Source of the DNA: Sacculina carcini
Taxonomy: Eukaryota; Arthropoda; Thecostraca; Sacculinidae
DNA length: 64,000 bases
Direction of reading: 5' to 3'
Assembly (NCBI GenBank): GCA_916048095.2
Contig: CAJZIA020000007.1
Span: forward strand, 1-64,000
In this document: positions 10,118 to 21,064 of the stretch, in pieces
Position numbering within the stretch: position 1 is the stretch's first letter
Layout of the letters: every line of letters starts with the position of its first letter
The notes under the pieces: generated by a model
Seen by the model: the letters and a program-made list of their open reading frames with translations, nothing else
Database searches by the model: none
What the model was told of the DNA's origin: nothing
Translations under genes and position numbers: made by a program

Positions 10118-11655
10118 TCCGTTAATATAAACACAGCTTTTTACTTTTTGTTTTCTACAAAACACACTCAATAATAATTAAAAAAGTAAACAGTATATAT
10201 ATATAATTATGACAAGGCGGCCGCATTCCTTCTAACCACCACTAGACCGATGCGCTGACACAGCCAACATGATTTCCGTGGTTCATTAGTGAGTCGGCTG
10301 ATGTTGCTGAGGAAGGCTCTACCGAGCACTGCAGAAGTCTCCACCGCTAGTGGTTCCAATTAATATCTCCGTGCCAGGTCGATGTAAAGATCACGCTTGC
10401 AGTTTCGGCAGTTGGCTCCTGGAGGACAGCATTCTCATTTAGCGTGCTGCTGCTGATGCTGTCGTGATGGCGATGGAAAAATGATTGATTTGCATGATGA
10501 TTACACATGATTTGCAGCATTGTTATTCAAAATGGTTTCGAACCATTCCTGTGTCCCCGCTAACTGCACAATTATCTGACTCATCGGTCTAAGTCTCATA
10601 GCCTACATGTGTCGAGGCTCGTTCTCCTGTTGTTGTCTTCAAGCGCTTCGGCCGAGTTTTCGTACATGTAGTCACTCATCATCTCAGTTCACATATCTCT
10701 CCGAGCACCACATTTATATAGCACTGTCCAGGCCAGCATCACGTAGCATCATCAGCATCAACAGCATCACGTTCTCCCGATATTTTGCGTATGTATGTTA
10801 TTCGAAAAAACATTCGTAAAACATAATTCAATTTAATCCGCTGAGGGCACAAAGGAAATTCCAGCACTCAATTTTCGCTAAAAAGATTGTTTAATCAGTA
10901 TATTAAAGCAGTTTGACGGGAAATTTTTTAATCAAAATGGTTGAATCTTCGCGAGCGCCAGCGGCCAAATCTGCACACTTCCGGGAACGAGATGGCACAC
11001 GCCTGCTGCAAATAAATGCTACTAGCAGGCCATCAAAAACCAACTCTGTCAATACAGAAATACTCAAATAAATATAATAAATGTAATGAACTGGGCAGCA
11101 GCAAAACACATCCGCACGCTACCACAATAAAACAGACTAAAAAATTGAGTAGAATAACTAGAATTTTGAAAAATTCCAAAATTTCACTATTGGCCACTCT
11201 ACCTAGCTGCCACTTATACAAGTATTCAAGTATTCCACTATCAAGTATTCCTGTCCGCGGTGGATCAATTTGAGTTGTATGCAGCTGATCAATTTGACGC
11301 ACGATGTAGACGCAATGGCACATTGCCATGAAACAACAGCATAAAACACCAAATTTTAGTTGCTGTTGTCGTTGAATTCGGTATGAACTTTGATTAAATT
11401 ACACGTTGACTGAGGATGCTTGAGAGTACTACACAAATGCTGCACAACCTGACCAAATATATGTGGCACGATGGAGAAATGGGTATAAACGTGGAATTGA
11501 AGATATACACAAGTTATACGAGAATTTTCACGGTGGTGAATTTCCCGTATTACAGTGCCGAAAAGACTCGGCTCAGCTATTTTGCGCGCAATTACGTAAC
11601 ACGTGTGTCGTGAAGTCGTCGGGTACAGTTGCTCCATTATGCTGCCTACATTCTT
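10118..11655. other. Block D: 3' flank of IQ-kelch gene copy 2
   Basis: No recognisable coding sequence. Short open frames on both strands at 11356-11637 are not conserved families I know. As it lies just downstream of the minus-strand kelch stop codon, part of it is probably 3' UTR and terminator. Repeated at 19448-20987 and 62650-64000 (end of window). Confidence 0.45.
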
Positions 11656-11732
11656 CGGTCAAAACATACGTTGACTCTGTGCTGTGCTGTGCCGTTGACG
11701 TTGACTCCGTTTTGGGACGTATGTTTTGACCG
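11656..11732. repeat. 16-bp perfect inverted repeat at the kelch gene 3' end
   Basis: cggtcaaaacatacgt (11656-11671) is the exact reverse complement of 11717-11732, with a 45-bp loop containing GTGCT and CGTTGA repeats. On the gene strand it supplies the last codons and the stop (ATG TTT TGA). The same hairpin is at 20988-21064. Confidence 0.9.
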
Positions 11733-14700
11733 TGTTCAATGCACACTCCCACTGCACACTCGGCTGGCGGGGAACATTGATTGCGGCCAGCCCCAACAAT
11801 TTTGCCGGCAGCGATGCGACTGCCGGCATCAGCTGGCCCGTGCGACTGCTGAACTGCTCCACCGAGTTCATTGCACTCAGCTCGGCATTGTCGCCTCCCA
11901 ACACCAGAAACTCGTCCATCCCTACACACACACGCACACACACACATCGACATTTTGGTGTGATAGTTTCAAGAATGCATTTGAAATTAGAAATTGAATA
12001 AATGAGAATTTTTTATAAAACGTTATAAAATTAACAATATAAAACTGGAGTCGAAGAATTGGAAAACAAATTAAATATATAATTTCATATAATTTAATAC
12101 CAAACTTGTTTGAAATCTATCAACCGTTTTCTGCTGAAATTCTATCTCATGAGAATATTTATCTTAATATTTCCCTATTTAATCCATCATCTTATATGCA
12201 AATATTAAATATTTGCATTCTCATACATTCATATGCTGCTTGTGGATATATATCCACTATCCAGATCAGTGACAGTGCCAGTTTTTGCCGGTGGGGGGCT
12301 GAGGGGGAACCAAGAAAAAATATGCGGATGCTCGGCGAAACATGAGGAACTACACTAGAAATGTTCATGATCAGGAGTTTGAGGGGGAGTTAAGGGAATC
12401 GGCATATTTTTGCGTATACTTCAGCCCCTGTAAGCCCCTCTTCTTGGCGCCGCCACTGACTGATAGACCAGATTCATCATATCTTATTGGCGCCGTATTA
12501 GAGCGACATTGTCTCACCGTAGCCAACGAGCGCGTGTCGGCATCTGGGTAATTTGAGACGCGCGACAAGTTTCCAGCGCTGCTGGCGACTGTCCCACATC
12601 TCGACGCGATTTACGCTGTCTATATTGGCCTGGCGATCGTTTCGTCCCAGCCCGCCGACCAGGTATAATATACCACCGGTCACAATTAGTCGTCCGTGAG
12701 AGCAAGATCTCCGCAGAGCTGGACCATCACTCCATCTGTAATTCGATTCGAATTAATTTGTACTTCGCTCTTATAATTTGGAAAAATACATGTTCCGAAA
12801 CGTCAGAGCTATAGAGTAAGCAATAGAGAAAGCTATAGAAATAATGTAATATATATAAGCTAAAGAGAAAATGTAAGGTACATCAGCCAAAGTAATGCTT
12901 TAAAATTTAAGTTCACTCGATCTTGTTTCCAAATTTCGCTAACCAGTAAGGCGCCGTGTTCGGCGATGAACGAGCGAGCGCGAAGCTATCATATGTAATC
13001 AAACTTTGTCGTTGTCAAACTTTGTTTTCTGCTAAATTATAAGAGGGCATATGACACGTGCCACGTGCCACACAGGGCACTGATATGATTCGGCATGGTC
13101 TCATTCGCGGCAGGAAGGATTGGGCTACCCATAAAAAAAACGCATCTTAATTGGACTTATGGTTCCAGAGATATAAGCCCCTGAAAAACGGGTCAAAAGT
13201 GTTTTTCGAAAAAGTAGAAGGGCATTTGGGACGTGCGACGTGCCACAGTTGGCACTGACATGATTCGGTTTGGTCTCATCCGCGGCAGAAAGGATGAGGC
13301 TACCCAACAAAAAATGCATGTTAATCGGACTTATGGTTCCAGAGATAAAAGCCTCTGAAAAGCGTGACCACGGCCGGCCGGCCGCTCATACTCATTTTTC
13401 TAGTAACACCAAGTATGAACTCGCTTGCTATCGCTCGCTCGTAATAATTGCCACTAAGAAATATAATGATTGAATCGACTTACAGCAATTGAGACATCAA
13501 AGTGAATCATACAGAGAGAGAGAGAGCGTACGTTTTACTCAGCGGATCGTAGAGGAAGACCGTGGTAGATATGGGACTCTCGCTCTGATTGCTGCATCCG
13601 CCCACCACCCATATTTTGTGCTGGAAAACCGCGCACGTTAGACCTGAACGAGGGCACGGAAGCTCGGACATTTCTGTCCAGCTGTCCCGGCTCGGACAGT
13701 ACACTTGCACCAGACTCATAGAGTAGCCACAGTCATCCTGTCCTCCCAGAATATACAAGACTCTCTGTAAATCAGCCGACAACATCATGTATATATCATA
13801 TAGACTCTTCTTGCCTGTAAAACTCATTGAAACTACACTTGATATATGGCGTGGGTGAGAATGTCTAATGATGGTATCAGAAGTCAACATTGTCAATCTC
13901 TTTTGAATAACATGCTCGTCTTGTTTCATTGAACAAAGGTATAATGTTGTGCGGATTGAAAGTGATGCAACAGCACCATGCAGGCGACAGCAGCGTGGTG
14001 CACGCTGGGGCACGGCATGTCTGGACCGCGAGTCCATTCGCACGTGTGTAGGTCCAGTATCCACATGCTGGCGAGCGCCACGTGTCGCTGAGTGACAGCA
14101 CAGACATCTACACCTCCTACTACGTATACTTTGCCGTTCATAAACGTGGCGGTCGCATACCTGCGTCTGTCTGGCGTGATGCCCACGAACTCCCACTCAT
14201 TCTGCAGACAAAACAAACGTTATGCTAATTCCGTTCTCTTCGTGATCAAAATGAGTATTGCTTTGAAGCAGTGGCGGCGCCAGGATATTTCCGGTGGATG
14301 AATTCAGGGGGGCTAAGAAAAAAGATGCTTGGGCTTAGCGAAACATGTGGGGATACACTGGAAATATCCATGACTAGGATTGTAGGGGCGCTCAGGCGGA
14401 TGCTTTTTTAGGGGACAAATTAGCATCTCATTTGAGTGTTTATTTCGGTGTTCTCCAATCGGAGTTGTATTGTGCATGTATGGTTGTTTGTGGTTCTCAC
14501 CCTGGAGACGTTGAGACGGCAAATATCGCCCGTAGACACGGGACGATACCGACGCGGCTCATGCACGTCCACTCCTCCAATAACCAGCACCGTCGTGTCG
14601 TCCTTATTGAGAAGCCGATGCGACGCCGTCATCACCTGTTGTCTGGACCAAATGAAAAGGTGTTAATAAAGCACCTGACTTGAGCGATATCTGGCTCAAC

Positions 14701-15764
14701 TGACTTACCACGGATAATGAAGATCCGTGTTACCCAAGATCAGAAGATCAGATCGAAGATCAGAACAAGCTTTGTTTTACTTTTCATCATTTCATTGTAC
14801 TCAAAGTGTATACAAATATATTTAGGGAGACACATACAGCGACTCTCTGAATCTTTTGGGCGCTTCCGGTACATGGGGCCACCTTAGGGTTTGTAATAGT
14901 GCTTGCACTCTTCCCATGCTACTGGATTTGCCTGTTATTATTAATAATAATAATAATAATAATTTCAAATGTGATTACTACGAGTTTATATTCGAAATGG
15001 ACCTGTGCATGCAATGGACGGTTATTTGTAGCGAGATGGAAAACACGTTTGTTAGTGTGTGTGACTGTCAAGTGAGAAGTGTGATCCATTGTGTATAAAC
15101 AGGTGTCTGTCCTGCTGTGTGTGCGTGTGTCGATGGTCCTGTAATTGCAGTCCTTGTGACTGGTGTGTATTCGTTCGCGTATGCTCTTCCAGACTCTGTA
15201 TTCTGTTTAGTCAATGTGGTTGTGTGTGTCCCACATTAAGCGTGTTTATTGTACATCGTCAGTGAAATGTATGGTGCAAAAGCTAGAAAACGTTACAAGC
15301 ATAATTACTGCAAAATGATATGATCTAACTCACCTTGGCTGAGTACCGCAACGTTGGCGGTACCTGCGAAACGCTCGCTGAATTTTCACTGCAGCTTCGT
15401 TTTTCTGGGTCAGCTGCTTCCTGGTCCGATATCCTCGGAAAATCCTTTGCAGTGTGCCAGCAGAATACTGCAGCCTCTGGTAGGGGCTTTTGTCGCTGTA
15501 ATGCACACTGCCATGATTTTTTAATCCAAATGCAGGCCGCTCTGATGCTGCATGTTCTTTCCTGCCAGCTGCTGCATTGCTAGGACGTCGGCTTCCACTT
15601 GCAATGGCACGGGTGTCGTTACCGCCCGGCTGGTGATACTGCACATACCGACTTCGCACGCTATATCCACTTAGTGCGTCATCGCTGGCTGAGTCTTGCT
15701 GCATCTCTTGTTGTCGGCGGTAATGGCACGGCGAACATCGGCCCGAATTCTGCCGGTGAGTCAT
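11659..15764 (-). CDS. IQ-kelch repeat protein gene, copy 2 (complete model)
   Basis: Exons read 15764-15334, 14642-14501, 14201-13977, 13764-13532, 12735-12518 and 11921-11659, with GT/AG introns of 691, 299, 212, 796 and 596 bp and agreeing phases (2,0,0,2,1), giving about 503 residues. Exon 1 carries two IQ motifs (residues 105-115 and 128-138). Exons 2-6 give six kelch repeats with the double-glycine strands TVLVIGG, KVYVVGG, RVLYILGG, KIWVVGG, ILYLVGG and EFLVLGG, enough for a six-bladed propeller. Junctions restore typical kelch text, such as YDPLSKT/WSDGPAL and HHAAVACM/RVLYILGG. No BTB or BACK domain is present, unlike KLHL proteins. A calmodulin-binding adaptor is an inference. The exon 4 donor (GTACGC) and exon 3 donor (GTGCTG) are weak but fixed by phase. 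The last 24 or so residues come from a hairpin repeat and may not be ancestral. Confidence 0.75.
12196..12218. repeat. 23-bp palindrome with two inverted octamer motifs
   Basis: ATGCAAAT (12196-12203) and ATTTGCAT (12211-12218) are inverted around a 7-bp AT centre within the kelch intron 5. ATGCAAAT is the classic POU-factor octamer. It may be an enhancer element or chance in AT-rich sequence. It is present in every copy of the block. Confidence 0.35.
12273..12458 (+). mobile_element. MITE-like insertion in kelch intron 5, copy 2 of gene
   Basis: It starts cagtgccagtttttgccgg and ends ttcttggcgccgccactg, the inverse of CAGTGGCGGCGCCAAG. G-rich left and C-rich right halves (gtggggggctgaggggg and cagcccctgtaagcccc) resemble the MITEs at 4720 and 14271. 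No clean target duplication was found. Copies: 21605-21790, 43710-43895, 52920-53105, 56509-56694. Confidence 0.55.
13045..13391 (+). repeat. Two-unit tandem repeat (period about 175 bp) in kelch intron 4
   Basis: Two imperfect units share gattcgg..tggtctcat, gcggcag, ggctaccca and acttatggttccagagata. They lie between kelch exons 4 and 5 and end at a ggccggccggcc palindrome. Origin unknown. Copies: 22377-22723, 44482-44828, about 51980-52325 and 55575-55915 (last two inverted). Confidence 0.8.
14271..14400 (+). mobile_element. Partial MITE in kelch intron 2
   Basis: The left end cagtggcggcgccaggata is a clear CAGTGGCG terminus, followed by ggggggctaagaaaaa as in the 4720 MITE. No right terminus was found before exon 2, so the element is truncated. 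Copies: 23603-23732 and 45708-45837. Confidence 0.5.
14818..14963 (+). mobile_element. Interspersed-element 3' tail, second block A copy
   Basis: Near-identical to 70-215; lies in intron 1 of IQ-kelch gene copy 2. Confidence 0.5.
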
Positions 15765-16437
15765 TTTGTAATTGCCAATATTCGCTCAGGATCCTAGAGG
15801 CGAGATAAAAATCGGTGTCAACTCTCCGTGACGTGCGTGAATATTCAGAAAGCTAAAGTACTTCACTTTGATTGAGTATCAATATAAGTCTTGCGTGTAA
15901 TTCGTTTGGTTATATCAACTGCTTATAGTCAACTGTAGAAAATATAAACTAAATTGGAAAACACTATTTCAACAAATAACAGGGAATTATAAGCGGCACA
16001 CACAATGCAAACTCTAAGAGCATTCCTAATTTACGCAAAATTTTTATACAAGGGCCCAATAAACCTGACCTGAGTTGTTAGATTTGGCCTGCACAAACAC
16101 AAAACAAAAACCACTCTGAAAAATCGTACATCACGTCTCGAAAGAAAATCTGCCACAATATTTGTGTAATTCGTGTTGGTCATAATCACCATGACAACGG
16201 CGAAAACCCGCGATCATTTTTCATTCCAACATATATTCATCTATGTGCATGCACTATGCATCTATGTACATGTTTGTTAACACATCATTTTCCTACATTT
16301 AAACATCTCGTTTTTATGTTTTTCATATTTTCACAAAAGCTTACAAGCACAATTCATGAAACAACATGACAATTGCTTGTTTTTCATATTTTCACAAAAG
16401 CTCACTTCAACTTGTATAAAATACTTGACTTCAACAG

Positions 16438-17067
16438 TTTAGTACGGTTGAACACGGCAGCTTTAATGTACCGAACATACAATAATATATTACCCAAGCC
16501 CTGCAGGCTTTATTTCAAGTAAACAAGAGACACCCGGACAAATTTGTACAGAGGTTCCCGAGAACTCGAGCTAGACAGCAAAGCTTGGGCGTAAGAGGAG
16601 TAACCGTGTGGAATGAAATACAAAAATGCGTCAAACAAAGTAGGGCATTGAAGACATTTAAAAAGAAATTCATTGAAGGGAATTCATGTATATATATATA
16701 TGTATATGTGTTGTAATTGACTAGGCATATAATGGTTAATGATTCCATACAATTGACCAACTGAGTCAACTTTGAACAATAATACATGATGGCTGTCATC
16801 CCCCCGAGCCTCGACAAATGTAAATGTAAATAATCAGTGATGCTTCGACGTGTCTAGAGACGATCGACTGATTCAGCAGTGTGCCTATATTGGTTGTAAT
16901 TATGTTTATCTTGTTGCGATGTCACTGTCTTTTTTGTACGTTGTCTTTATTCATTGTAAAGGGTCCACATGAAAAAAACGCATGCTTATGTGGGTCCCTG
17001 TCACAACGATGGTGTAAATTATATGTTGGTGACAAATACATGATATGATATGATATTATTATTATTC
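16438..17067 (+). pseudogene. 5'-truncated LINE relic, copy 2, with internal insertion
   Basis: Same ORF2 C-terminus and 3' end as 1690-2190, but the last codons of the relic are replaced by the insertion at 16681-16817. Confidence 0.65.
16681..16817 (+). repeat. Templated insertion copied from about 1.1 kb downstream
   Basis: Bases 16702-16817 match 17777-17892 (116 bp, same orientation), preceded by about 20 bp of TA-rich filler. They replace 13 bp present in block A copies 1 and 4 (atgaatcaagata at 1934-1946). The same event is at 26013-26149. Confidence 0.9.
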
Positions 17068-17213
17068 TTGTAATCAATATCAATTTATAATTATTTATAC
17101 TAGTTATTATCATTATTATTACTAAATACATTACCAAGATGGAATGCAAAGATCGTGAACGCCATAAATAACACGTATCTAATGCAAAAATTACATCTCA
17201 CGATAATTAACTG

Positions 17214-17505
17214 TCTGTGTGTGTGTTTGTGTGTATGTGTGTATGTGTGTGTATGTATGTGTGTGTGTGTGTGTGTGTTTGTGCTCATGTGTGCGTATGT
17301 GTGTGTGTATGTGTATGTGTACGTGTATGTGCATGTGTGTTTATGTGTGTATGTGTATGTGTGTGTCTATGTGTGTATGTGTATGTGTGTGCTTATGTGT
17401 GTATGTGTGTGCTTATGTGTGTATGTGTGTTTATGTGTGTATGTGTATCTGTGTGTTTATGGGTGTATGTGTATGTGTGTGCTTATATGTGTATGCGTGT
17501 GTGTA
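17214..17505 (+). repeat. (TG)n/(TGTA)n microsatellite, copy 2
   Basis: Same interruption pattern as 2337-2628, apart from one T-to-G change (atgggtgta) shared only with copy 3 at 26546-26837. Confidence 0.95.
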
Positions 17506-18646
17506 ATAGACCTCACAAATGCGCCTGGAAATTAGCACATTTGCTATTATGTATAAGCCATGTCTGGATGCATATGAAACATTACATCTGTATTTGATCA
17601 ACTTCAATTTGAAATGCTTGCACAGTAACAAAACACAAAAATGACTGTAATATTGTCCATTTTTATGGTAACTTCTGCGTTTCTACCTATTCACAAGCAA
17701 AATAAGCGTTGCAAAAAGTAACAATTCACTACAAATGTGTGTGTATGCAATCAGTTGCACTATACTTTTCATTGAGGTATATGTGTTGTAATTGACTAGG
17801 CATATAATGGTTAATGATTCCATACAATTGACCAACTGAGTCAACTTTGAACAATAATACATGATGGCTGTCATCCCCCCGAGCCTCGACAACAATCTAT
17901 GCCCATGGCATTGCATTATATTTTTCACAAAATACATTTTAAGTGAGGGCAAATTGCAATAATTTGTGACTGACTTAAAAAACCAAAACAATAGTACTCT
18001 AGCCTAAGGTGAACAACACTATTGAGATTGTCAGTAAGTTTGCATGATTTTTTTAAGTAATATGTTGAAAACTCACCTGGAAAAATGTATGTCAAATTGT
18101 TCAATTATCCAATAATTGGTGGGATTTTCCAGTGTTCAGCATTCAAGCAGCTTCACCAACACTTCGTAATGCTCAACTAACATTTCGAAATAATTTAGTG
18201 AGTTACTTGCCAAAAGTATTTATTCACAAATGTACTACTTTGCCTATAGTTGAATGGAAACAAAATATTTGAAAAATTGACCGTTTCTCATCGAAATCTA
18301 CAAAAACAGGTATTAACTGAATATTTATTAAACAGAAGAACGTGATTGTTGCATGAAGATTCTTTCAGTATATAAAATTCATATTTAATGTGCGATAATT
18401 ATGTAATATTTATATTTAGTTCTTTATATAATCCCTATAACAATCTCTAGGAACAAGAAATATAACTATTTAAGGATTGGCCGAGCCTATGGCGTGTTCA
18501 TCACGTTGCATCATTATTGTGATGTCAACTGTACGCGGAAATGCATGCGACACATCAAAATCACATAAACTGCACGCAATCTTGCGTCATCGTGTGTCCG
18601 CTGCAACCAATTCACTCTTCATCTTTCCACGAGTAAATGCGTCATC

Positions 18647-18647
<1 letters not shown>

Positions 18648-18703
<56 letters not shown>

Positions 18704-18723
18704 ATACATACATACACACACAC
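18648..18723 (+). repeat. (CA)n microsatellite, copy 2
   Basis: Equivalent of 3771-3849, slightly shorter. Confidence 0.95.
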
Positions 18724-18754
18724 TGGTAGCACATGCACAAAGGTATTGCACATT

Positions 18755-19444
18755 ATATCTGTCGAGAACTTGTTTTATTGAAAATATATACACATTATAG
18801 AGAAGGGGACCAAGAACTGAGCCCTGCGGAACACCAGACATCAGAGGGAAACTCTGGCTCTGGACTGCATTCACAATAACTGTTTGCGAGCGATCTTTGA
18901 GGTAAACTCGAAGAAGCGAGAGTGCACCTCCAGATATACCGCAGCTTGATAAATCTTGCAGCAATATTTCGTGGCTCACAGTATCAAAAGCCGACGAAAA
19001 ATCAAGCTGCATAAGAATAACATTCTGGCCACGTAGGAGCGCAGACAGGAAGTAATTGTATGTACACAACAACGAGTTGGCACACGAGTGATGGTTTCTG
19101 AACCCTGATTGCTGAGGTAGAAACAGATGATTTTCTTCCAGGAAAGAAGACAACTGCTCATACATAGCCGATTCAAGGAGCTTTGATACCCATGGAATTT
19201 GCGACACAGGCCTATAATTGTTCAGACACTTCGCGTCCAGTCCAGTTCGTTTCAAAATAGGAGAAATAATTGCTTCTTTCAATGCTAAAAACTTATTATG
19301 AACAAAGCTGGTATTTACAAGATAGACAATGAACGGCACAATGAGCACTACAAGCGATTTGATACGGCTATATTTAATCGGATCCAAGAGATTGACCTTC
19401 ATACTAGTGTTGTTGACTAGTTGCAGACAGGAGTTGTAATCAAT
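18755..19444 (-). pseudogene. CR1/L2-like RT fragment, copy 2 (cut at duplication junction)
   Basis: Same RT relic as 3880-4705 but its 5' part, after DYNSCLQLV, is lost at the tandem-duplication junction. There the open frame is fused to unrelated block D sequence (reading MSVFCRKQKVKSCVYINGY), a chimeric frame with no function implied. Confidence 0.85.
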
Positions 19445-19447
19445 ATA
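19445..19447. other. Tandem-duplication breakpoint
   Basis: Left flank continues in copy 3 as caattggctggaaac (28775 on); right flank is continuous in copy 1 from 10118 (tccgttaatat). Three bases (ata) match neither parent, typical of end joining or template switching with minimal homology. Confidence 0.85.
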
Positions 19448-20987
19448 TCCGTTAATATAAACACAGCTTTTTACTTTTTGTTTTCTACAAAACACACTCA
19501 ATAATAATTAAAAAAGTAAACAGTATATATATATATAATTATGACAAGGCGGCCGCATTCCTTCTAACCACCACTAGACCGATGCGCTGACACAGCCAAC
19601 ATGATTTCCGTGGTTCATTAGTGAGTCGGCTGATGTTGCTGAGGAAGGCTCTACCGAGCACTGCAGAAGTCTCCACCGCTAGTGGTTCCAATTAATATCT
19701 CCGTGCCAGGTCGATGTAAAGATCACGCTTGCAGTTTCGGCACTTGGCTCCTGGAGGACAGCATTCTCATTTAGCGTGCTGCTGCTGATGCTGTCGTGAT
19801 GGCGATGGAAAAATGATTGATTTGCATGATGATTACACATGATTTGCAGCATTGTTATTCAAAATGGTTTCGAACCATTCCTGTGTCCCCGCTAACTGCA
19901 CAATTATCTGACTCATCGGTCTAAGTCTCATAGCCTACATGTGTCGAGGCTTGTTCTCCTGTTGTTGTCTTCAAGCGCTTCGGCCGAGTTTTCGTACATG
20001 TAGTCACTCATCATCTCAGTTCACATATCTCTCCGAGCACCACATTTATATAGCACTGTCCAGGCCAGCATCACGTAGCATCATCAGCATCAACAGCATC
20101 ACGTTCTCCCGATATTTTGCGTATGTATGTTATTCGAAAAAACATTCGTAAAACATAATTCAATTTAATCCGCTGAGGGCACAAAGGAAATTCCAGCACT
20201 CAATTTTCGCTAAAAAGATTGTTTAATCAGTATATTAAAGCAGTTTGACGGGAAATTTTTTAATCAAAATGGTTGAATCTTCGCGAGCGCCAGCGGCCAA
20301 ATCTGCACACTTCCGGGAACGAGATGGCACACGCCTGCTGCAAATAAATGCTACTAGCAGGCCATCAAAAACCAACTCTGTCAATACAGAAATACTCAAA
20401 TAAATATAATAAATGTAATGAACTGGGCAGCAGCAAAACACATCCGCACGCTACCACAATAAAACAGACTAAAAAATTGAGTAGAATAACTAGAATTTTG
20501 AAAAATTCCAAAATTTCACTATTGGCCACTCTACCTAGCTGCCACTTATACAAGTATTCAAGTATTCCACTATCAAGTATTCCTGTCCGCGGTGGATCAA
20601 TTTGAGTTGTATGCAGCTGATCAATTTGACGCACGATGTAGACGCAATGGCACATTGCCATGAAACAACAGCATAAAACACCAAATTTTAGTTGCTGTTG
20701 TCGTTGAATTCGGTATGAACTTTGATTAAATTACACGTTGACTGAGGATGCTTGAGAGTACTACACAAATGCTGCACAACCTGACCAAATATATGTGGCA
20801 CGATGGAGAAATGGGTATAAACGTGGAATTGAAGATATACACAAGTTATACGAGAATTTTCACGGTGGTGAATTTCCCGTATTACAGTGCCGAAAAGACT
20901 CGGCTCAGCTATTTTGCGCGCAATTACGTAACACGTGTGTCGTGAAGTCGTCGGGTACAGTTGCTCCATTATGCTGCCTACATTCTT

Positions 20988-21064
20988 CGGTCAAAACATA
21001 CGTTGACTCTGTGCTGTGCTGTGCCGTTGACGTTGACTCCGTTTTGGGACGTATGTTTTGACCG
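20988..21064. repeat. 16-bp inverted repeat, gene copy 3
   Basis: Same hairpin as 11656-11732, supplying the stop codon of IQ-kelch copy 3. Confidence 0.9.

Larger units (their letters stand above)
10118..19444 (+). repeat. 9.33-kb tandem duplication, left copy (D-E-A)
   Basis: Positions here align to 19448-28778 at a nearly constant offset of 9330-9334 bp; the offset changes only at TA and CA microsatellites. The copy holds a complete IQ-kelch gene. The right edge (gagttgtaatcaat) joins the left-edge sequence of the next copy (tccgttaatataaac) through 3 extra bases. This is one tandem duplication event, and a recent one. Confidence 0.9.

Noticed and set aside
11573..12001. Several 90-126-codon frames overlapping kelch exon 6 on both strands
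   Set aside because: Shadow frames of the exon and the CA-rich intron end; only the frame containing EFLVLGG fits the kelch fold.
12265..12466. 8-bp target duplication around the intron 5 MITE
   Set aside because: Flanks atcagtga and actgatag do not match; shifted frames gave no better duplication.
13507..14196. 229-codon minus frame as one continuous gene
   Set aside because: It runs through intron 3 of the kelch gene; kelch text changes frame at the splice sites, so the spliced model explains it better.
19443..19448. A 5.5-kb deletion of blocks B and C in the second unit
   Set aside because: The constant 9.33-kb offset on both sides and the shared insertion are explained more simply by a tandem duplication whose junction lies here.
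18587..19501. 304-codon frame as a distinct gene
   Set aside because: The novel N-terminus arises from the tandem-duplication junction joining block D sequence to the RT relic.
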